In this document: positions 29,978 to 41,877 of the stretch, in pieces
Position numbering within the stretch: the stretch's first letter is position 1
Layout of the letters: each line of letters starts with the position of its first letter
Translations under genes and position numbers: made by a program
The notes under the pieces: model-generated
What the model saw: only the letters and a program-made list of their open reading frames with translations
Database searches by the model: none
Told to the model about the DNA's origin: nothing
DNA from: Paenibacillus protaetiae
GTDB lineage: Bacteria > Bacillota > Bacilli > Paenibacillales > Paenibacillaceae
Reading direction: 5' to 3'
Assembly (NCBI RefSeq): GCF_004135365.1
Contig: NZ_CP035492.1
Coordinates: forward strand, 3,220,001-3,284,000
Length of the DNA: 64,000 nt

Positions 29978-30080
29978 ACAAGGACGGGCCGCTTTTGCTG
30001 CGATGTACAGCTTTTGTGCTATAATGTTCTGTGACATGTGCTCGGTTGAGCCGTGTAAAACTTACAAGAGGTGAACAGTT

Positions 30081-30983
30081 TTGAAGGCCGGTTTAAAATC
30101 AGTGCTTTGGAGCCTGACAGCATTGTTATTATTGCTATCCTTGCTCATACCCGGATTAAATATGGTAACGGTTATGTTTATGATCGTTCCTTTTACGGTG
30201 CTGTACGCTACGTTATCCACGAAGGCCTTTGTGCTTCATGTGGTTCCTGTTCTGATTATTGCAGCTCTCATTTTAGGGTCGCCGGCGCTTATGGTGGGTA
30301 TCTTTTTTTTAGTGCCTGCCATTGTAATGGGCAATTTGTACCGAAGGCGTACTGCCGCTTCCAAAGTTATCGTTACAGCCGTATTGACTATGCTTGCGAT
30401 GATGCTGATTGCACTGCTTGGATTCCAGCTTATTATGGACGTATCGCTGATCGACCAGATGCGGGATTCGATTACAACAACAATTGACGATTTGCATAAA
30501 CAAAATCTGATGCCTGAGCAATGGGACAGCGATCTGACGGATGCGCTGGTGCGCACGATGGTGAACTCGATTCCGCTCACCGTTATTATGGCCGCATTCT
30601 TGTATGCGGTTGTTACGCATTATGCAGCCCGCCGGGCGCTTATCCGGAGCGGCATGGATGTGCCGGCGGCACCGCCGGCAAGGGAGTGGATGCTCCCGCG
30701 TATTATGGTTATTTATTATTTGATCGCTTATGTCATTGATTTATTTGTGCCAAGCACAAGCACCGGCTTCCTGTCGGTTGCTCTTCTGAATCTCGTGCCG
30801 CTGCTGCGGTACGCTTTTGCGATTCAGGCTGTCGGTTTTCTGTTTTTCCTTGCGCATCAGCGCGGCTGGCGCCGTCCTGTTCCGGTTATTCTCTCGATCA
30901 TCGTGCTTATTTTCCCGCCGTTCAGCTTGCTGGGCGTACTGGATGCTGCGTTTCCAATCCGAAAATCAATGACGAAACGATAA
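30081..30983 (+). CDS. yybS: YybS family DUF2232 membrane protein
   Basis: 300 residues from a TTG after AAGAGGTGAAC; the extended -10 element TGCTATAAT (30017-30025) lies about 55 bp upstream. There are about seven to eight membrane segments. Position directly before gdpP-rplI-dnaB matches B. subtilis yybS-yybT-rplI. Transporter-like by topology, but substrate unknown. Confidence 0.88.
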   Translation: MKAGLKSVLWSLTALLLLLSLLIPGLNMVTVMFMIVPFTVLYATLSTKAFVLHVVPVLIIAALILGSPALMVGIFFLVPAIVMGNLYRRRTAASKVIVTAVLTMLAMMLIALLGFQLIMDVSLIDQMRDSITTTIDDLHKQNLMPEQWDSDLTDALVRTMVNSIPLTVIMAAFLYAVVTHYAARRALIRSGMDVPAAPPAREWMLPRIMVIYYLIAYVIDLFVPSTSTGFLSVALLNLVPLLRYAFAIQAVGFLFFLAHQRGWRRPVPVILSIIVLIFPPFSLLGVLDAAFPIRKSMTKR

Positions 30984-31001
30984 TACGGGAGCGAATGGGA
31001 A

Positions 31002-32963
31002 ATGCCGAAGTTTTTGTTTAAACGCTGGCATGGGATCCAGCAATGGGTGGGACTGGCGCTTATTTTGGCTCTTGATGCTTTGCTGGCGATGTATGACTGG
31101 TGGCTGGGGGCGGCCGGCTTTGTGCTCGCTGCAGCGCTGATTGTCTATACGATTATAGGCGAGAGGGCATTCCGCAGAGACTATAAAGCGTATATCGGTT
31201 CGTTAACCCAGCGGCTGAAGCGGACCGGGGAAAATGTCATCAGCGAGCTGCCGTTTGGCATCATTTTGTATAACGAAGAGAAGCAGGTGGAGTGGCATAA
31301 TCCGTTTGTGGCGCAAATCACAAGGCGTGAGTCTGCCGTCGGCTACTCTTTGACAGAGCTGTTTCCGGTACTGCAGCAGGTCAAAGACCGCGAGAGCGGG
31401 CTGGAGGCGGCCATTGACGGCCATGTATACGGATTTCACTTCAAGCCGCAGGAGCGCCTCCTGTTTATTATGGAAATTACGGAGCTGTCTCAGCTCCGTA
31501 AAAAATACGAGGAAGAAAAACTGGCTATCGGGATTGTCATGATCGACAGCTTGGAGGAAGTAACGCAAGGGATGGACGACAATCATCGTACATCCCTGCT
31601 TTCTAAAGTGACGACGGAAATTACCGAGTGGGCGCAGCAAAACCAGATTCATTTGAAGCGGCTTAATTCGGACCGCTTCTTCCTCGTTACGGATCAGAAA
31701 ACGCTTCGCACGCTGGAGCAGACCCGTTTCGGCCTGCTGGATGATGTCCGTGAAATGACCAGCGACTTGAAAATTCCGATTACGCTCAGTATCGGTTTTG
31801 CGTGTGGTGCCGAAAGTTATGTGGAGCTTGGCCAATGGGCGCAGACGAGCCTGGATGTAGCGCTGGGCCGCGGCGGCGACCAGGCGGTCGTCAAGGTCGG
31901 CAGCCGCCAGACATTTTACGGCGGCAAGTCCGGTGCCGTGGAGAAGCGTACGCGCGTCCGGGCAAGGGTTGTGGCCCATGCGCTGCGCGATATGATCCGC
32001 GAGAGCCGCAACGTTCTTATTATGGGGCACAAAGTGCCCGATATGGACTCGCTTGGCGCATCCATCGGCGTCATGAAGGCCGCGCAGGCGATTGGCAGAG
32101 AAGCGTATATCGTGCTGGAAGGCGACAACCCGTCCATTCAAAATTTGATGGACCTGTTCCGCGAGGACGAGAAGTTTATGAAGCATTTTGTAACGCCGGA
32201 GCAGGCTTTAACGCTTGTGGACGATGCAACGCTGGCCGTAGTGGTCGACACTCACCGTGCGTCGATGGTGAAGGAGCCGAAGCTGCTTACGCTTACCGAC
32301 CGTGTGGTGGTCGTTGACCACCACCGCCGCAGCGAAGATTTCATCAGCAATCCGATTCTCGTTTACATGGAGCCGTACGCTTCTTCCGCATGCGAGCTCG
32401 TGACCGAGCTGCTGCAATATATCCATGACCGCATTGTGCTGGACGTCCGGGAGGCGACAGCGCTTCTGGCGGGCATTACGGTCGATACGAAAAGTTTCTC
32501 GCTGCGGACAGGCGCACGAACGTTTGAAGCAGCTTCTTTCCTGCGCAGAAGCGGGGCGGATTCCACGCTTGTACAGCGCATGCTGAAGGAAAATCTGGAC
32601 GAATATGTGCGCAAAGCGGAAATGATCAAAAACGCCGAAGTGCTGTACGGGCATATTTCGATCGCGGTGACCGAGCCGGGGGTGAAATATTCGCAGCTGC
32701 TTATCGCACAAGCAGCTGATACGCTGCTCAATATGACGGATATTCTCGCGTCATTTGTTATTGCGGAGCGGACGGACGGCACCGTAGGCATCAGCGCGCG
32801 TTCGCTTGGCGACATGAACGTTCAAGTCGTCATGGAGCGGATGGGCGGAGGCGGGCATTTGACCAATGCCGCCTGCCAATCGGAAGGAAGCGTGCACGAA
32901 GTTGCTGCGAAGCTGAAACGTGTACTTGAACAAATTGAACAGGAAGAGGGGTTATTTGAATGA
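31002..32963 (+). CDS. gdpP: Cyclic-di-AMP phosphodiesterase GdpP
   Basis: Hydrolyses cyclic di-AMP to pApA; 653 residues. Two membrane helices (about 13-55), a PAS region (about 75-150), a degenerate GGDEF domain (about 170-300), then the DHH catalytic domain starting around 340 ([20 protein letters not shown]) with VVDTHR and VVVDHHRR metal motifs, and a C-terminal DHHA1 domain ([12 protein letters not shown] near 620). The stop overlaps rplI by 4 bp. Confidence 0.96.
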   Translation: MPKFLFKRWHGIQQWVGLALILALDALLAMYDWWLGAAGFVLAAALIVYTIIGERAFRRDYKAYIGSLTQRLKRTGENVISELPFGIILYNEEKQVEWHNPFVAQITRRESAVGYSLTELFPVLQQVKDRESGLEAAIDGHVYGFHFKPQERLLFIMEITELSQLRKKYEEEKLAIGIVMIDSLEEVTQGMDDNHRTSLLSKVTTEITEWAQQNQIHLKRLNSDRFFLVTDQKTLRTLEQTRFGLLDDVREMTSDLKIPITLSIGFACGAESYVELGQWAQTSLDVALGRGGDQAVVKVGSRQTFYGGKSGAVEKRTRVRARVVAHALRDMIRESRNVLIMGHKVPDMDSLGASIGVMKAAQAIGREAYIVLEGDNPSIQNLMDLFREDEKFMKHFVTPEQALTLVDDATLAVVVDTHRASMVKEPKLLTLTDRVVVVDHHRRSEDFISNPILVYMEPYASSACELVTELLQYIHDRIVLDVREATALLAGITVDTKSFSLRTGARTFEAASFLRRSGADSTLVQRMLKENLDEYVRKAEMIKNAEVLYGHISIAVTEPGVKYSQLLIAQAADTLLNMTDILASFVIAERTDGTVGISARSLGDMNVQVVMERMGGGGHLTNAACQSEGSVHEVAAKLKRVLEQIEQEEGLFE

Positions 32964-33403
32964 AAGTGATCTTTTTGCAGGATGTTAAAGGACAGGGGAA
33001 AAAAGGCGAAGTCAAAGATTTGTCCGAAGGATACGTTCGCAATTTCTTGTTTCCGAAAGGGTTGGCGAAAGAAGCGTCCGATGGCAACATGAAGACGCTT
33101 GAGCAGCAAACCGCCGCCGAGAAGAAACGGAAGCAAAAAGAAAAAGAGGACGCTGAAGCGCTGGGCAAACGCCTGGAGGAGCTGACGGTTGTCATTAAAA
33201 CGAAAGCGGGCGAAGGCGGCAAGCTGTTCGGCGCCATTACGAGCAAACAAATTGCCGAAGGCCTTGCGGCGCTGGGCATTAAGATCGACAAGCGGAAAAT
33301 CGAGCTCGAAGAGCCGATCCGCACGCTGGGCGTTACCCAAGTTGCCGTCAAGCTTCATCCGGAAGTAAAAGCGAAGCTGAACGTGCAGGCGAAGGAAGAA
33401 TGA
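32960..33403 (+). CDS. rplI: 50S ribosomal protein L9
   Basis: 147 residues: N-terminal L9 domain [20 protein letters not shown], a long connecting helix rich in Glu/Lys (about 42-75) and the C-terminal rRNA-binding domain. ATGA overlap with gdpP upstream and with dnaB downstream shows a tightly coupled gdpP-rplI-dnaB unit. Confidence 0.97.
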   Translation: MKVIFLQDVKGQGKKGEVKDLSEGYVRNFLFPKGLAKEASDGNMKTLEQQTAAEKKRKQKEKEDAEALGKRLEELTVVIKTKAGEGGKLFGAITSKQIAEGLAALGIKIDKRKIELEEPIRTLGVTQVAVKLHPEVKAKLNVQAKEE

Positions 33404-34770
33404 GCACGGACTTTAACGAAATGGTATTCGACCGCGTTCCGCCGCAAAATCTAGAGGCGGAGCAGGCGGTAATCGGCGCCATTTTGCTGCAGTCGGAGGC
33501 GTTGATTACCGCGATGGAGCGGGTGCGGAGCGAAGATTTCTACAGCGCGCCGCATCAGCATATATTCGAAGCGATGATTGAACTTGCCGAAAACAACCAG
33601 CCGGTGGACCTGGTCACCTTGACGGCCCATCTGCAGGATAAGCAGCTGATTGAGGAAATCGGAGGCGTCAGCTATTTGGCGAGACTCGCCAATGCGGTGC
33701 CGACGGCGGCCAACGTCGATTATTATGCGCAGATCGTTGAAGAGAAATCGATGCTGCGACGGCTGATCCGCACGGCGACCAATATTGTCTCCAGCGGCTA
33801 TTCCGGCGCAGAAGAAGTGAATGTGCTGCTCAGCGACGCCGAGCAGCGCATTATGGAAATTTCCAACCGCCGTTCCGGCAGCGGCTTCGTGTCCATCCGC
33901 GACGTGCTGATGGAAGTGTTCGAGAAGGTGGAGCATCTCTATACGAACAAAGGCGGGACGACCGGCATTCCGTCCGGTTTTACCGACCTCGATAAGATGA
34001 CCTCCGGCTTCCAGCGGAGCGACCTGATTATTGTGGCCGCCCGCCCTTCCGTCGGGAAAACGGCATTCGCCCTCAACATCGCGCAAAATGTCGGCGTACG
34101 GGCCGGCGAGACGGTAGCTATCTTCAGCCTGGAGATGGGTGCCGCCCAGCTCGTACAGCGTATGATATGCGCCGAAGCGAACGTGGATGCGGGCCGGATG
34201 CGTACCGGCCATCTGGAAGGCGACGATTGGGAGAAGCTGACGATGGCGATTGGTTCGCTGTCGGAAGCGCAAATTTTTATTGACGATACGCCGGGCATTA
34301 CGGTTGCCGATATCCGGGCGAAATGCCGCAGGCTGAAGAAGGAAAAAGGCCTCGGCATGATTCTGATCGACTACCTGCAGCTCATTCAGGGACGCGGCAA
34401 GCCAGGCGAAAACCGCCAGCAGGAAGTATCTGAAATTTCGCGTACGCTCAAACAGATTGCGCGCGAGCTGGATGTGCCGGTTATCGCATTGTCCCAGTTA
34501 AGCCGGGGCGTCGAGCAGCGCCAGGACAAGCGTCCGATGATGTCCGATCTCCGGGAATCCGGCTCGATCGAGCAGGATGCGGATATCGTTTCGTTCTTGT
34601 ATCGGGACGATTATTACAATCAGGATTCCGAGAAAAAGAACATTATTGAGATTATTATTGCCAAGCAGCGGAACGGTCCTGTCGGGACGGTCGAGCTGGT
34701 GTTCCTTAAAAACTTCAACAAGTTCGTCAGCCTCGACCGGACGCATATGGATCCGTCGCAGGCATCCTAG
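33400..34770 (+). CDS. dnaB: Replicative DNA helicase DnaB (DnaC of Bacillus)
   Basis: Hexameric 5'-3' helicase, 456 residues. The N-terminal DnaB domain starts near [20 protein letters not shown]; the RecA-like core has Walker [14 protein letters not shown] near residue 215, [12 protein letters not shown], Walker [11 protein letters not shown] near 320 and the [20 protein letters not shown]-type segment near 385. Overlaps rplI by 4 bp. Confidence 0.97.
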   Translation: MSTDFNEMVFDRVPPQNLEAEQAVIGAILLQSEALITAMERVRSEDFYSAPHQHIFEAMIELAENNQPVDLVTLTAHLQDKQLIEEIGGVSYLARLANAVPTAANVDYYAQIVEEKSMLRRLIRTATNIVSSGYSGAEEVNVLLSDAEQRIMEISNRRSGSGFVSIRDVLMEVFEKVEHLYTNKGGTTGIPSGFTDLDKMTSGFQRSDLIIVAARPSVGKTAFALNIAQNVGVRAGETVAIFSLEMGAAQLVQRMICAEANVDAGRMRTGHLEGDDWEKLTMAIGSLSEAQIFIDDTPGITVADIRAKCRRLKKEKGLGMILIDYLQLIQGRGKPGENRQQEVSEISRTLKQIARELDVPVIALSQLSRGVEQRQDKRPMMSDLRESGSIEQDADIVSFLYRDDYYNQDSEKKNIIEIIIAKQRNGPVGTVELVFLKNFNKFVSLDRTHMDPSQAS

Positions 34771-34788
34771 GGAATGGCGAATCATATC

Positions 34789-34828
34789 CGAACAATTGTA
34801 CGGTGAACTGTACAATTGTTCGTTTTTT
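34789..34828 (+). terminator. Terminator after dnaB
   Basis: Fifteen-base stem CGAACAATTGTACGG/CTGTACAATTGTTCG with a four-base loop and six T. Confidence 0.9.
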
Positions 34829-34830
34829 GT

Positions 34831-34859
34831 TTGACTTCTATAAGTGTGGCTGTTACACT
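34831..34859 (+). promoter_or_regulatory. Sigma-A promoter of purA
   Basis: TTGACT at 34831-34836, a 17-base spacer and TACACT at 34854-34859, directly after the dnaB terminator and ~105 bp before purA. The leader is long enough for regulation, but no known riboswitch was recognised in it. Confidence 0.7.
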
Positions 34860-34905
34860 GGTATTGCTGTCTTTAACAGCTTATAGCGCGTTACTGCGGC
34901 AATGA

Positions 34906-36252
<1,347 letters not shown>

Positions 36253-36272
36253 TTTAATCAGCCGATGCTGAC

Positions 36273-36316
36273 GAGAGCGCCCCTGCCGGAAAACCGGCGG
36301 CGGGCGCTCTTTTTTA
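36273..36316 (+). terminator. Terminator after purA
   Basis: GAGAGCGCCC pairs with GGGCGCTC around a GCCGG/CCGGC inner stem, followed by seven T. The next 247 bp to 36563 hold no gene that I can recognise. Confidence 0.85.
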
Positions 36317-36563
36317 TGTAAATGGCGCGGGCAGACGAATTTCATCCTAGCTTGTGATTCGGCCGAGAGCCATCATGTTTTTGTTCGTTTGCCCTGCCGT
36401 AACGGCGACTCTATCCTTTGTCAGCAGGGAATACTTGCTATCGATGTTGTCCATACTAAGAGATAACAGATTAAGAGAGTGCTGCGCGTGATCCCGGTTC
36501 CTTCGTTCGCTGGACGGTCACAGGATGGCATAGGCGGAGACACCGCGAAAGGATGGATAGGCA

Positions 36564-37346
36564 ATGTGGAAAATAGCAAGCTGGCTGGGCAAGCTGGTTG
36601 CGGCGGGACTGATTATCAGCTTTTTGTCGATATGGACGACCGGTTATATTGTGAACAGCTACGTGGAGACGCTGCTGAAGCAGTTTAATTTGCCGATACA
36701 GGTGCAGCCGATGGCTTTATCCGGCGTTTGGGGCAAACTTTGGGGCGCTGATGACCCTTCGCCGGCGGCGGCAAACGAGGATTCCGGATCAGACGGGGCT
36801 GGAAGCGGGCTGGGCGGGCTTGGGCTTGGCGCGGACCCTTCTTCGCAGCCGGACGGCAGCGCGGGTCCGGACACGGACGCTGCTTCCGGCGGGACAGACA
36901 AGCCGTCTGACGCGGCAAGCGGCCCGCTCACGGGTCTTGGCGGCGGGAGCGGGTCTGGCGCCCATGCAGGGCCGCCGCCGGAAGACGGTGCGGGTTCAGA
37001 TGAATTAGGCGGCGCTTCAGATGACGGCCATTCGGCAGCAGAAGCGGACGGCTCCAGCGAAACCAGCGCGTCGTCAGACGAAGCGGCTTCATCGCCGGAC
37101 GGAACGGAAGTGGCGGTCTCGAACGGGGACATGTCGCAAATCCGGAACGAAATGAGCACGGAAGATAAAAATAGGCTGTTCAGCCTACTTATGAATAAAC
37201 TGCCGCAGGATGCGTGGCAGAGCATTTCGGCCTATGTCGAAAATGGCCTGACAGACGAGGAATTATCGCAGGTTGAGCAGATCATGGCGCAGTATCTCGA
37301 CAAGGACGAATATAAACAAATGATGGAGATTCTGAAAAAATATTAA
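36564..37346 (+). CDS. Membrane-anchored hypothetical protein with disordered acidic linker
   Basis: 260 residues in three parts. An N-terminal membrane helix (about 5-30, WLGKLVAAGLIISFLSIWTT) is followed by a short folded segment (about 30-62). A long Gly/Ser/Asp/Ala-rich low-complexity linker (about 65-185) comes next. The C-terminal 70 residues look helical (STEDKNRLFSLLMNKLPQDA, then EELSQVEQIMAQYLDKDEYK). No known family. The ribosome binding site AAAGGATGGATAGGCA is present. Topology suggests a single-pass protein holding a small helical domain away from the membrane. The linker drifts to higher GC than its neighbours. Confidence 0.7.
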   Translation: MWKIASWLGKLVAAGLIISFLSIWTTGYIVNSYVETLLKQFNLPIQVQPMALSGVWGKLWGADDPSPAAANEDSGSDGAGSGLGGLGLGADPSSQPDGSAGPDTDAASGGTDKPSDAASGPLTGLGGGSGSGAHAGPPPEDGAGSDELGGASDDGHSAAEADGSSETSASSDEAASSPDGTEVAVSNGDMSQIRNEMSTEDKNRLFSLLMNKLPQDAWQSISAYVENGLTDEELSQVEQIMAQYLDKDEYKQMMEILKKY

Positions 37347-37617
37347 TGTGGAAGCGGCTTACAGCCGGTTGCCCCTTCTTTTTACGATATGTTAAAGTAT
37401 TAGGCGAGTGTTCCGACAGGATATCGCCTTTTTTGTGTTTTTTACTGGAAGGCGTTGTCGGTTTTCGCAAGCGGATGTCAGCTATTCCATAGACTGAAAG
37501 ACTTTAGTCCTGTACATATAAGACCTGTGACGGAAATGCCGCATAGGCGATTCAGGCTCATTTACATGGAAAAGGTGCAGAGCATCCCGGATATCGAACA
37601 TGGAAAAGGAGATCATT

Positions 37618-39114
37618 ATGACTGTTTTCAAGAAACAGGTTGAACAGCATGATGCAAGCCAAGCCAAGCCTTCATTTTGGCGAAGAAGACCGCTTCAGAT
37701 CGGGGCAGGGGCAGTAGTGCTGTTGGCCGCGCTTACGATTGGCGGGATCCAATATGTACACGCAAATACGGTTGAATATTATCATTTGTTCCGCAACGGA
37801 ACGGAAGTCGGAACGGTCAGCAGCCCTGATGAGGTGGATGCGCTCATCCAGCAGAAGAAACAAGCGGTGGAAGCGGCCAACCCGGAATTGCAGATGGTTG
37901 TTGACACGGGGAGTCTCACCTATGAAGGGGACAGCGGTTATAAAGCCGACCCGGATACGGAAGCTACGCTGGACAAGCTGAGCGGCATGATCACAGCTAA
38001 AGCGTCCGGCACCGAGCTGTACGTCGACGGCAAGCTGATTGGCATCGTGAAGGACCAAGAGACAGCGGACGCCATATTGGCCCGCGTGCAGACGAAATAC
38101 GCGCCGAACCTTCCGGCAAACAAGAAGGCGGGAGCCGTTACGACGTTGTCTTATTCGGCGGAATCGAAAGCAGCGGGCACTAAAGCGGACGCAAGCGGCA
38201 AACCGCCGGCTGACGGAACGAAGCTGAACAGTGTTTCGTTCAAGGAGAAAGTAAACATCGAATCGGCAGAAGTAGATCCAAGCAAGGTGATGGATCCGGC
38301 CGATGTATACAAGAAGCTCATTCAAGGCAGCGTAAAGCCAACAAAATATACGGTGCTGGCCGGTGACTGCATCGGCTGCATTGCGCAGAAGTTCAACATT
38401 TCCAAGGACGTCATTTATAAAAATAATCCATGGATCCAGAATGACGAGATTGACGAAGGCGATGTGCTTGATTTGACGGTGCTGCAGCCGGAGCTGACTG
38501 TCAAGACGGTAGAGGATGTTACCGAGACGGTCGCGATTGAGCCTGGCGTTGAAATCCAGAAAAACGGCAGCATGCGGGCCGGCGAAACGAAAGTGCTTCG
38601 CGAAGGCGCAAGCGGTTCGAAGAAAGTTACCTATCAGGTCGTGAAGGAGAACGGTACGGTCGTCAGCGAGCAGGTCGTGGACCAGCAGGTGGTGAAGGAA
38701 GCCGTTTCGAAAATCGTCGTGAAAGGCACTAAGGTAATTCTCGGCGAAGGATCGGGCACGTTTGCCTGGCCGGTAGCGAGCCACTCCATCTCCAGCTCGT
38801 ATGGCACACGATGGGGCAAGCTTCATAAAGGGATTGATATTACTGGCAGCCGGACGATACTGGCGGCTGATGACGGTGTCGTCACATTCGTAGGCACGAA
38901 GACAGGTTATGGCAACACCATTATCATTAACCATAAAAACGGGTACGAAACTTTGTACGGCCATTTGAAGTCGTTCAGCGTCAAGAAAGGCCAGATTGTC
39001 CAAAAAGGGGACAAGCTGGGCATCATGGGCGCTACCGGCGACGCTACCGGCGTCCATCTTCATTTTGAAATTCATAAAAACGGCTCGCTTACGAATCCGC
39101 TTAAATATTTGTAA
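37618..39114 (+). CDS. Cell-wall peptidase with LysM, G5 and M23 domains
   Basis: 498 residues from the ATG at 37618 (AAGGAG six bases upstream; the ATG at 37600 is less favourable). Membrane anchor about 32-50; an unassigned region to about 235; a LysM-like peptidoglycan-binding segment (KYTVLAGDCIGCIAQKFNIS, about 242-290); a G5 domain (about 295-375); and an M23 LytM-type metallo-endopeptidase (about 380-498). The zinc ligands appear in HKGIDITG, where a histidine and an aspartate stand near residue 403, and in HLHFEIHKNG near 480. It lies just upstream of walRK, regulators of cell-wall hydrolases, so it may be a regulon member. Confidence 0.9.
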   Translation: MTVFKKQVEQHDASQAKPSFWRRRPLQIGAGAVVLLAALTIGGIQYVHANTVEYYHLFRNGTEVGTVSSPDEVDALIQQKKQAVEAANPELQMVVDTGSLTYEGDSGYKADPDTEATLDKLSGMITAKASGTELYVDGKLIGIVKDQETADAILARVQTKYAPNLPANKKAGAVTTLSYSAESKAAGTKADASGKPPADGTKLNSVSFKEKVNIESAEVDPSKVMDPADVYKKLIQGSVKPTKYTVLAGDCIGCIAQKFNISKDVIYKNNPWIQNDEIDEGDVLDLTVLQPELTVKTVEDVTETVAIEPGVEIQKNGSMRAGETKVLREGASGSKKVTYQVVKENGTVVSEQVVDQQVVKEAVSKIVVKGTKVILGEGSGTFAWPVASHSISSSYGTRWGKLHKGIDITGSRTILAADDGVVTFVGTKTGYGNTIIINHKNGYETLYGHLKSFSVKKGQIVQKGDKLGIMGATGDATGVHLHFEIHKNGSLTNPLKYL

Positions 39115-39128
39115 GCACCGATTTGAAA

Positions 39129-39163
39129 GCCCGTGCAGGAGCATTCCTGCACGGGCTTTTTTT
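39129..39163 (+). terminator. Terminator after the M23 peptidase gene
   Basis: Perfect 11-base stem GCCCGTGCAGG/CCTGCACGGGC, loop AGCATT, then seven T. Confidence 0.92.
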
Positions 39164-39289
39164 GCTGCTCGGGGACAGCTGCAAACCAGCTTGGCCATGA
39201 GGGAACTTTCATTGGGAAGCGCATACCGCAGTATGGTAGAATGGGGGTAGTTAATGCCTAAAAAAGGACAAGCGACAGGCGGTGATACG

Positions 39290-40033
39290 ATGCACGGTAA
39301 AATTTTAGTGGTCGATGACGAGCAGCCGATTGCAGATATTTTGAAGTTCAACTTGGAGAAGGAAGGCTACGAGGTCATTTGCGCGTTTGACGGCGGCGAA
39401 GCGGTGCGTCTGGCTTTGGAGGAACAGCCGGATTTGATGCTGCTTGATTTGATGCTGCCCGTGAAGGACGGTATGGATGTGTGCCGCGAGGTGCGCCAGA
39501 AGGAGCTGTACATGCCGATTATTATGCTGACGGCCAAAGATACGGAGCTCGACAAGGTGCTTGGCCTTGAGCTGGGCGCGGACGATTACGTCACGAAGCC
39601 GTTCAGCACAAGGGAGCTGCTGGCGCGGGTGAAAGCGCATCTGCGGCGGCAAAAGGCGGCCGGCCAGCAGACGGAGCAGCCGGCGGAAGGCTCCGAGCCG
39701 GATAACCAGGGGCTTCGCATCTTTAATTTGTTTATTGATACGGATATGTACGTGGTATACAAAAACGGCGAGCCGCTGGATTTGACGCATCGCGAGTTTG
39801 AACTCGTCCATTACATGGCGCGCAACAGCGGCAAGGTGATGACGCGCGAGCATTTGCTGCAGGCGGTGTGGGGCTTCGAATATTTTGGCGATGTCCGCAC
39901 TGTGGATGTGACGATCCGCAGGCTGCGCGAGAAGATAGAAGATGATCCAAGCCGGCCGGAATATATTATGACGCGGCGCGGCCTGGGCTATATGATGCGC
40001 AATTCCAAAACCGGGGGCATGGCCTATTCATGA
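39290..40033 (+). CDS. walR: Response regulator WalR (YycF)
   Basis: OmpR-family regulator of cell-wall metabolism, essential in many Firmicutes. From the ATG at 39290 ([20 protein letters not shown]) it has 247 residues; another ATG at 39254 with a G-rich leader is possible. The receiver domain carries acidic D9/D10 and phospho-acceptor Asp53 ([11 protein letters not shown]), with Lys in [12 protein letters not shown]. The winged-helix domain is about 140-235 ([20 protein letters not shown]). Overlaps walK by 4 bp. Confidence 0.97.
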   Translation: MHGKILVVDDEQPIADILKFNLEKEGYEVICAFDGGEAVRLALEEQPDLMLLDLMLPVKDGMDVCREVRQKELYMPIIMLTAKDTELDKVLGLELGADDYVTKPFSTRELLARVKAHLRRQKAAGQQTEQPAEGSEPDNQGLRIFNLFIDTDMYVVYKNGEPLDLTHREFELVHYMARNSGKVMTREHLLQAVWGFEYFGDVRTVDVTIRRLREKIEDDPSRPEYIMTRRGLGYMMRNSKTGGMAYS

Positions 40034-41877
40034 GAGGGCTGCGTTTTTTTCGCACAATCCAGGTTAAGCTTGTCATCATTTATTTGCTGCTGATTCTCGT
40101 GGCGATGCAGCTGATCGCCGTTTATTTTATCGGGACGGTCAAAAACTCGCTGACGGAAAGCTTTACGAACAATATGAAGGAGCAGGCCGATATTTTGTCC
40201 AAACTTGCGGCCCAAAGCTTGTCCGCCAAGCCGGAGCAGGGAACCGATGTCAGCGACCAGCAGCCGGACGATCTCAGCCTCGTGGTCCAAAATTTGTTCA
40301 GTATAAGCGGCACCGAAGTGCAGGTGCTCGACAGCAACGGCAAAATCGTTGCCACCTCGCTTCAGGTGCATCAGTCGTATATCGGCAAAAAGAATACGTC
40401 CCTGGCCGTCAGCCGCGCCTTGCAGGGCATTCCGGACAACGAGGATGAAATCATTGATGAGGACAACGTCCGGAAGAAAATGATCGCCCAGCCGGTGACG
40501 TACAACGACAAGGTCGTTGGCGCGGTGTATATGGTGGCGTCGATGAACGACATGTACGATACGGTGGAGCGGGTGAACCGCATCTTTGTCTCCGGCACGC
40601 TTATTGCTTTAAGCTTGACCGGCGTGCTGGGCGTAGTGCTGTCGCATACGATTACAAGCCCGATTCAAGGGTTAACCCGCCATGCATCGGCGGTGGCGGA
40701 CGGGAAGTTCGACCTGCAGGCGCCGGTGCACGGCGACGATGAGATCAGCCGGCTCAGCATGGCGTTCAACAATATGACGACCCGGCTGCGAGACGCGTTA
40801 TCGCTGAATGAGGAGGAGAACGAGAAGCTCGTCTCCGTCTTGTCCAATATGAGCGACGGCGTGCTGGCATCGGATGAGAACGGGCAAATTATCGTCTGGA
40901 ACCGGCGGGCGCTTGAGCTGCTTGGCGTCGACAGCGGCGAAGGCCGCGAGCTGAAGGAGCTGCTTGGCATGAGCGAACAGCAGGTGCTGGAGCTGCTGAA
41001 AGGGCCGGTCCAGACGACGATTCTGTCGCGCGGCTGGGATGAGGAGGAGGAGGCGCTGCCGGAAGGCATCAGCGTGCTGCGGGCGACGTTCTCCCCGATT
41101 CACCGGCGGAACAAAGGCACGACCGGCATGATTGCGGTGCTGCAGGATGTAACGGAGCAGGAGAAGCTGGAGCAGTCGCGGCGCCAGTTCGTGGCGAACG
41201 TATCGCATGAGCTGCGCACGCCGCTCACCACGATCAAAAGCTATACCGAGGCGCTGGCAGGCGGCGCGCTGGAGGAACGGGAACTGTCGGAGCGGTTCGT
41301 CGGCGTTATTCAAAGCGAGACGGAGCGGATGATCCGGCTTGTGACCGACCTGCTGCATCTGTCGCGGCTTGATTCCAACCAGGCGCAGCTGCGCCGCCGC
41401 CAGACGGATGTGCTGGAAATGCTGGACGAGGTATCCGACCGCTTCTCGTTCCAAATGCGGCAGAAGTCGATCCGCATCTCGGTCCATGTTGCGCCGGAGC
41501 TGAAAAACGCCTGGCTGGACCGCGATCAGATCGACCAGGTGCTTGATAATCTCGTATCCAACGCGATTAAATATACGCTTGACGGCGGTTCCATTGAGCT
41601 GAGCGCATATAACCCGGACCCGTCGTCCGTGGCGATCAGCGTAAAGGACACCGGCATCGGCATTCCGAAAAAGGATCTGAGCCGGATATTCGACCGGTTC
41701 TATCGCGTCGACAAGGCGCGTTCGCGCAATATGGGCGGGACAGGTCTCGGCCTTTCGATTGCCCGGGAAATTGTAAAAGCGCATGGAGGCGTTATCGCCC
41801 TGGAATCGGAGCTTGGGGAAGGCACGAAGGTTACGTTTACGCTTCCTACGCTGCAGGAGGAGGCTGAACTGGCATGA
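40030..41877 (+). CDS. walK: Sensor histidine kinase WalK (YycG)
   Basis: 615 residues. Two membrane helices (about 12-32 and 185-207) flank an extracellular Cache-like domain; a HAMP domain (about 208-260), PAS domain (about 265-370), HisKA with the H-box [18 protein letters not shown] near 390 and a HATPase_c domain with N-box [10 protein letters not shown] and G-boxes follow. Phosphorylates WalR in response to wall status. ATGA couplings to walR and yycH show one operon. Confidence 0.97.
   Translation: MRGLRFFRTIQVKLVIIYLLLILVAMQLIAVYFIGTVKNSLTESFTNNMKEQADILSKLAAQSLSAKPEQGTDVSDQQPDDLSLVVQNLFSISGTEVQVLDSNGKIVATSLQVHQSYIGKKNTSLAVSRALQGIPDNEDEIIDEDNVRKKMIAQPVTYNDKVVGAVYMVASMNDMYDTVERVNRIFVSGTLIALSLTGVLGVVLSHTITSPIQGLTRHASAVADGKFDLQAPVHGDDEISRLSMAFNNMTTRLRDALSLNEEENEKLVSVLSNMSDGVLASDENGQIIVWNRRALELLGVDSGEGRELKELLGMSEQQVLELLKGPVQTTILSRGWDEEEEALPEGISVLRATFSPIHRRNKGTTGMIAVLQDVTEQEKLEQSRRQFVANVSHELRTPLTTIKSYTEALAGGALEERELSERFVGVIQSETERMIRLVTDLLHLSRLDSNQAQLRRRQTDVLEMLDEVSDRFSFQMRQKSIRISVHVAPELKNAWLDRDQIDQVLDNLVSNAIKYTLDGGSIELSAYNPDPSSVAISVKDTGIGIPKKDLSRIFDRFYRVDKARSRNMGGTGLGLSIAREIVKAHGGVIALESELGEGTKVTFTLPTLQEEAELA

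Noticed and set aside
37672-39351. 559-codon open frame antisense to the M23 peptidase gene
   Set aside because: A GC-skewed shadow of a certain gene; it also runs through the perfect terminator at 39129-39163 and shows no domain.
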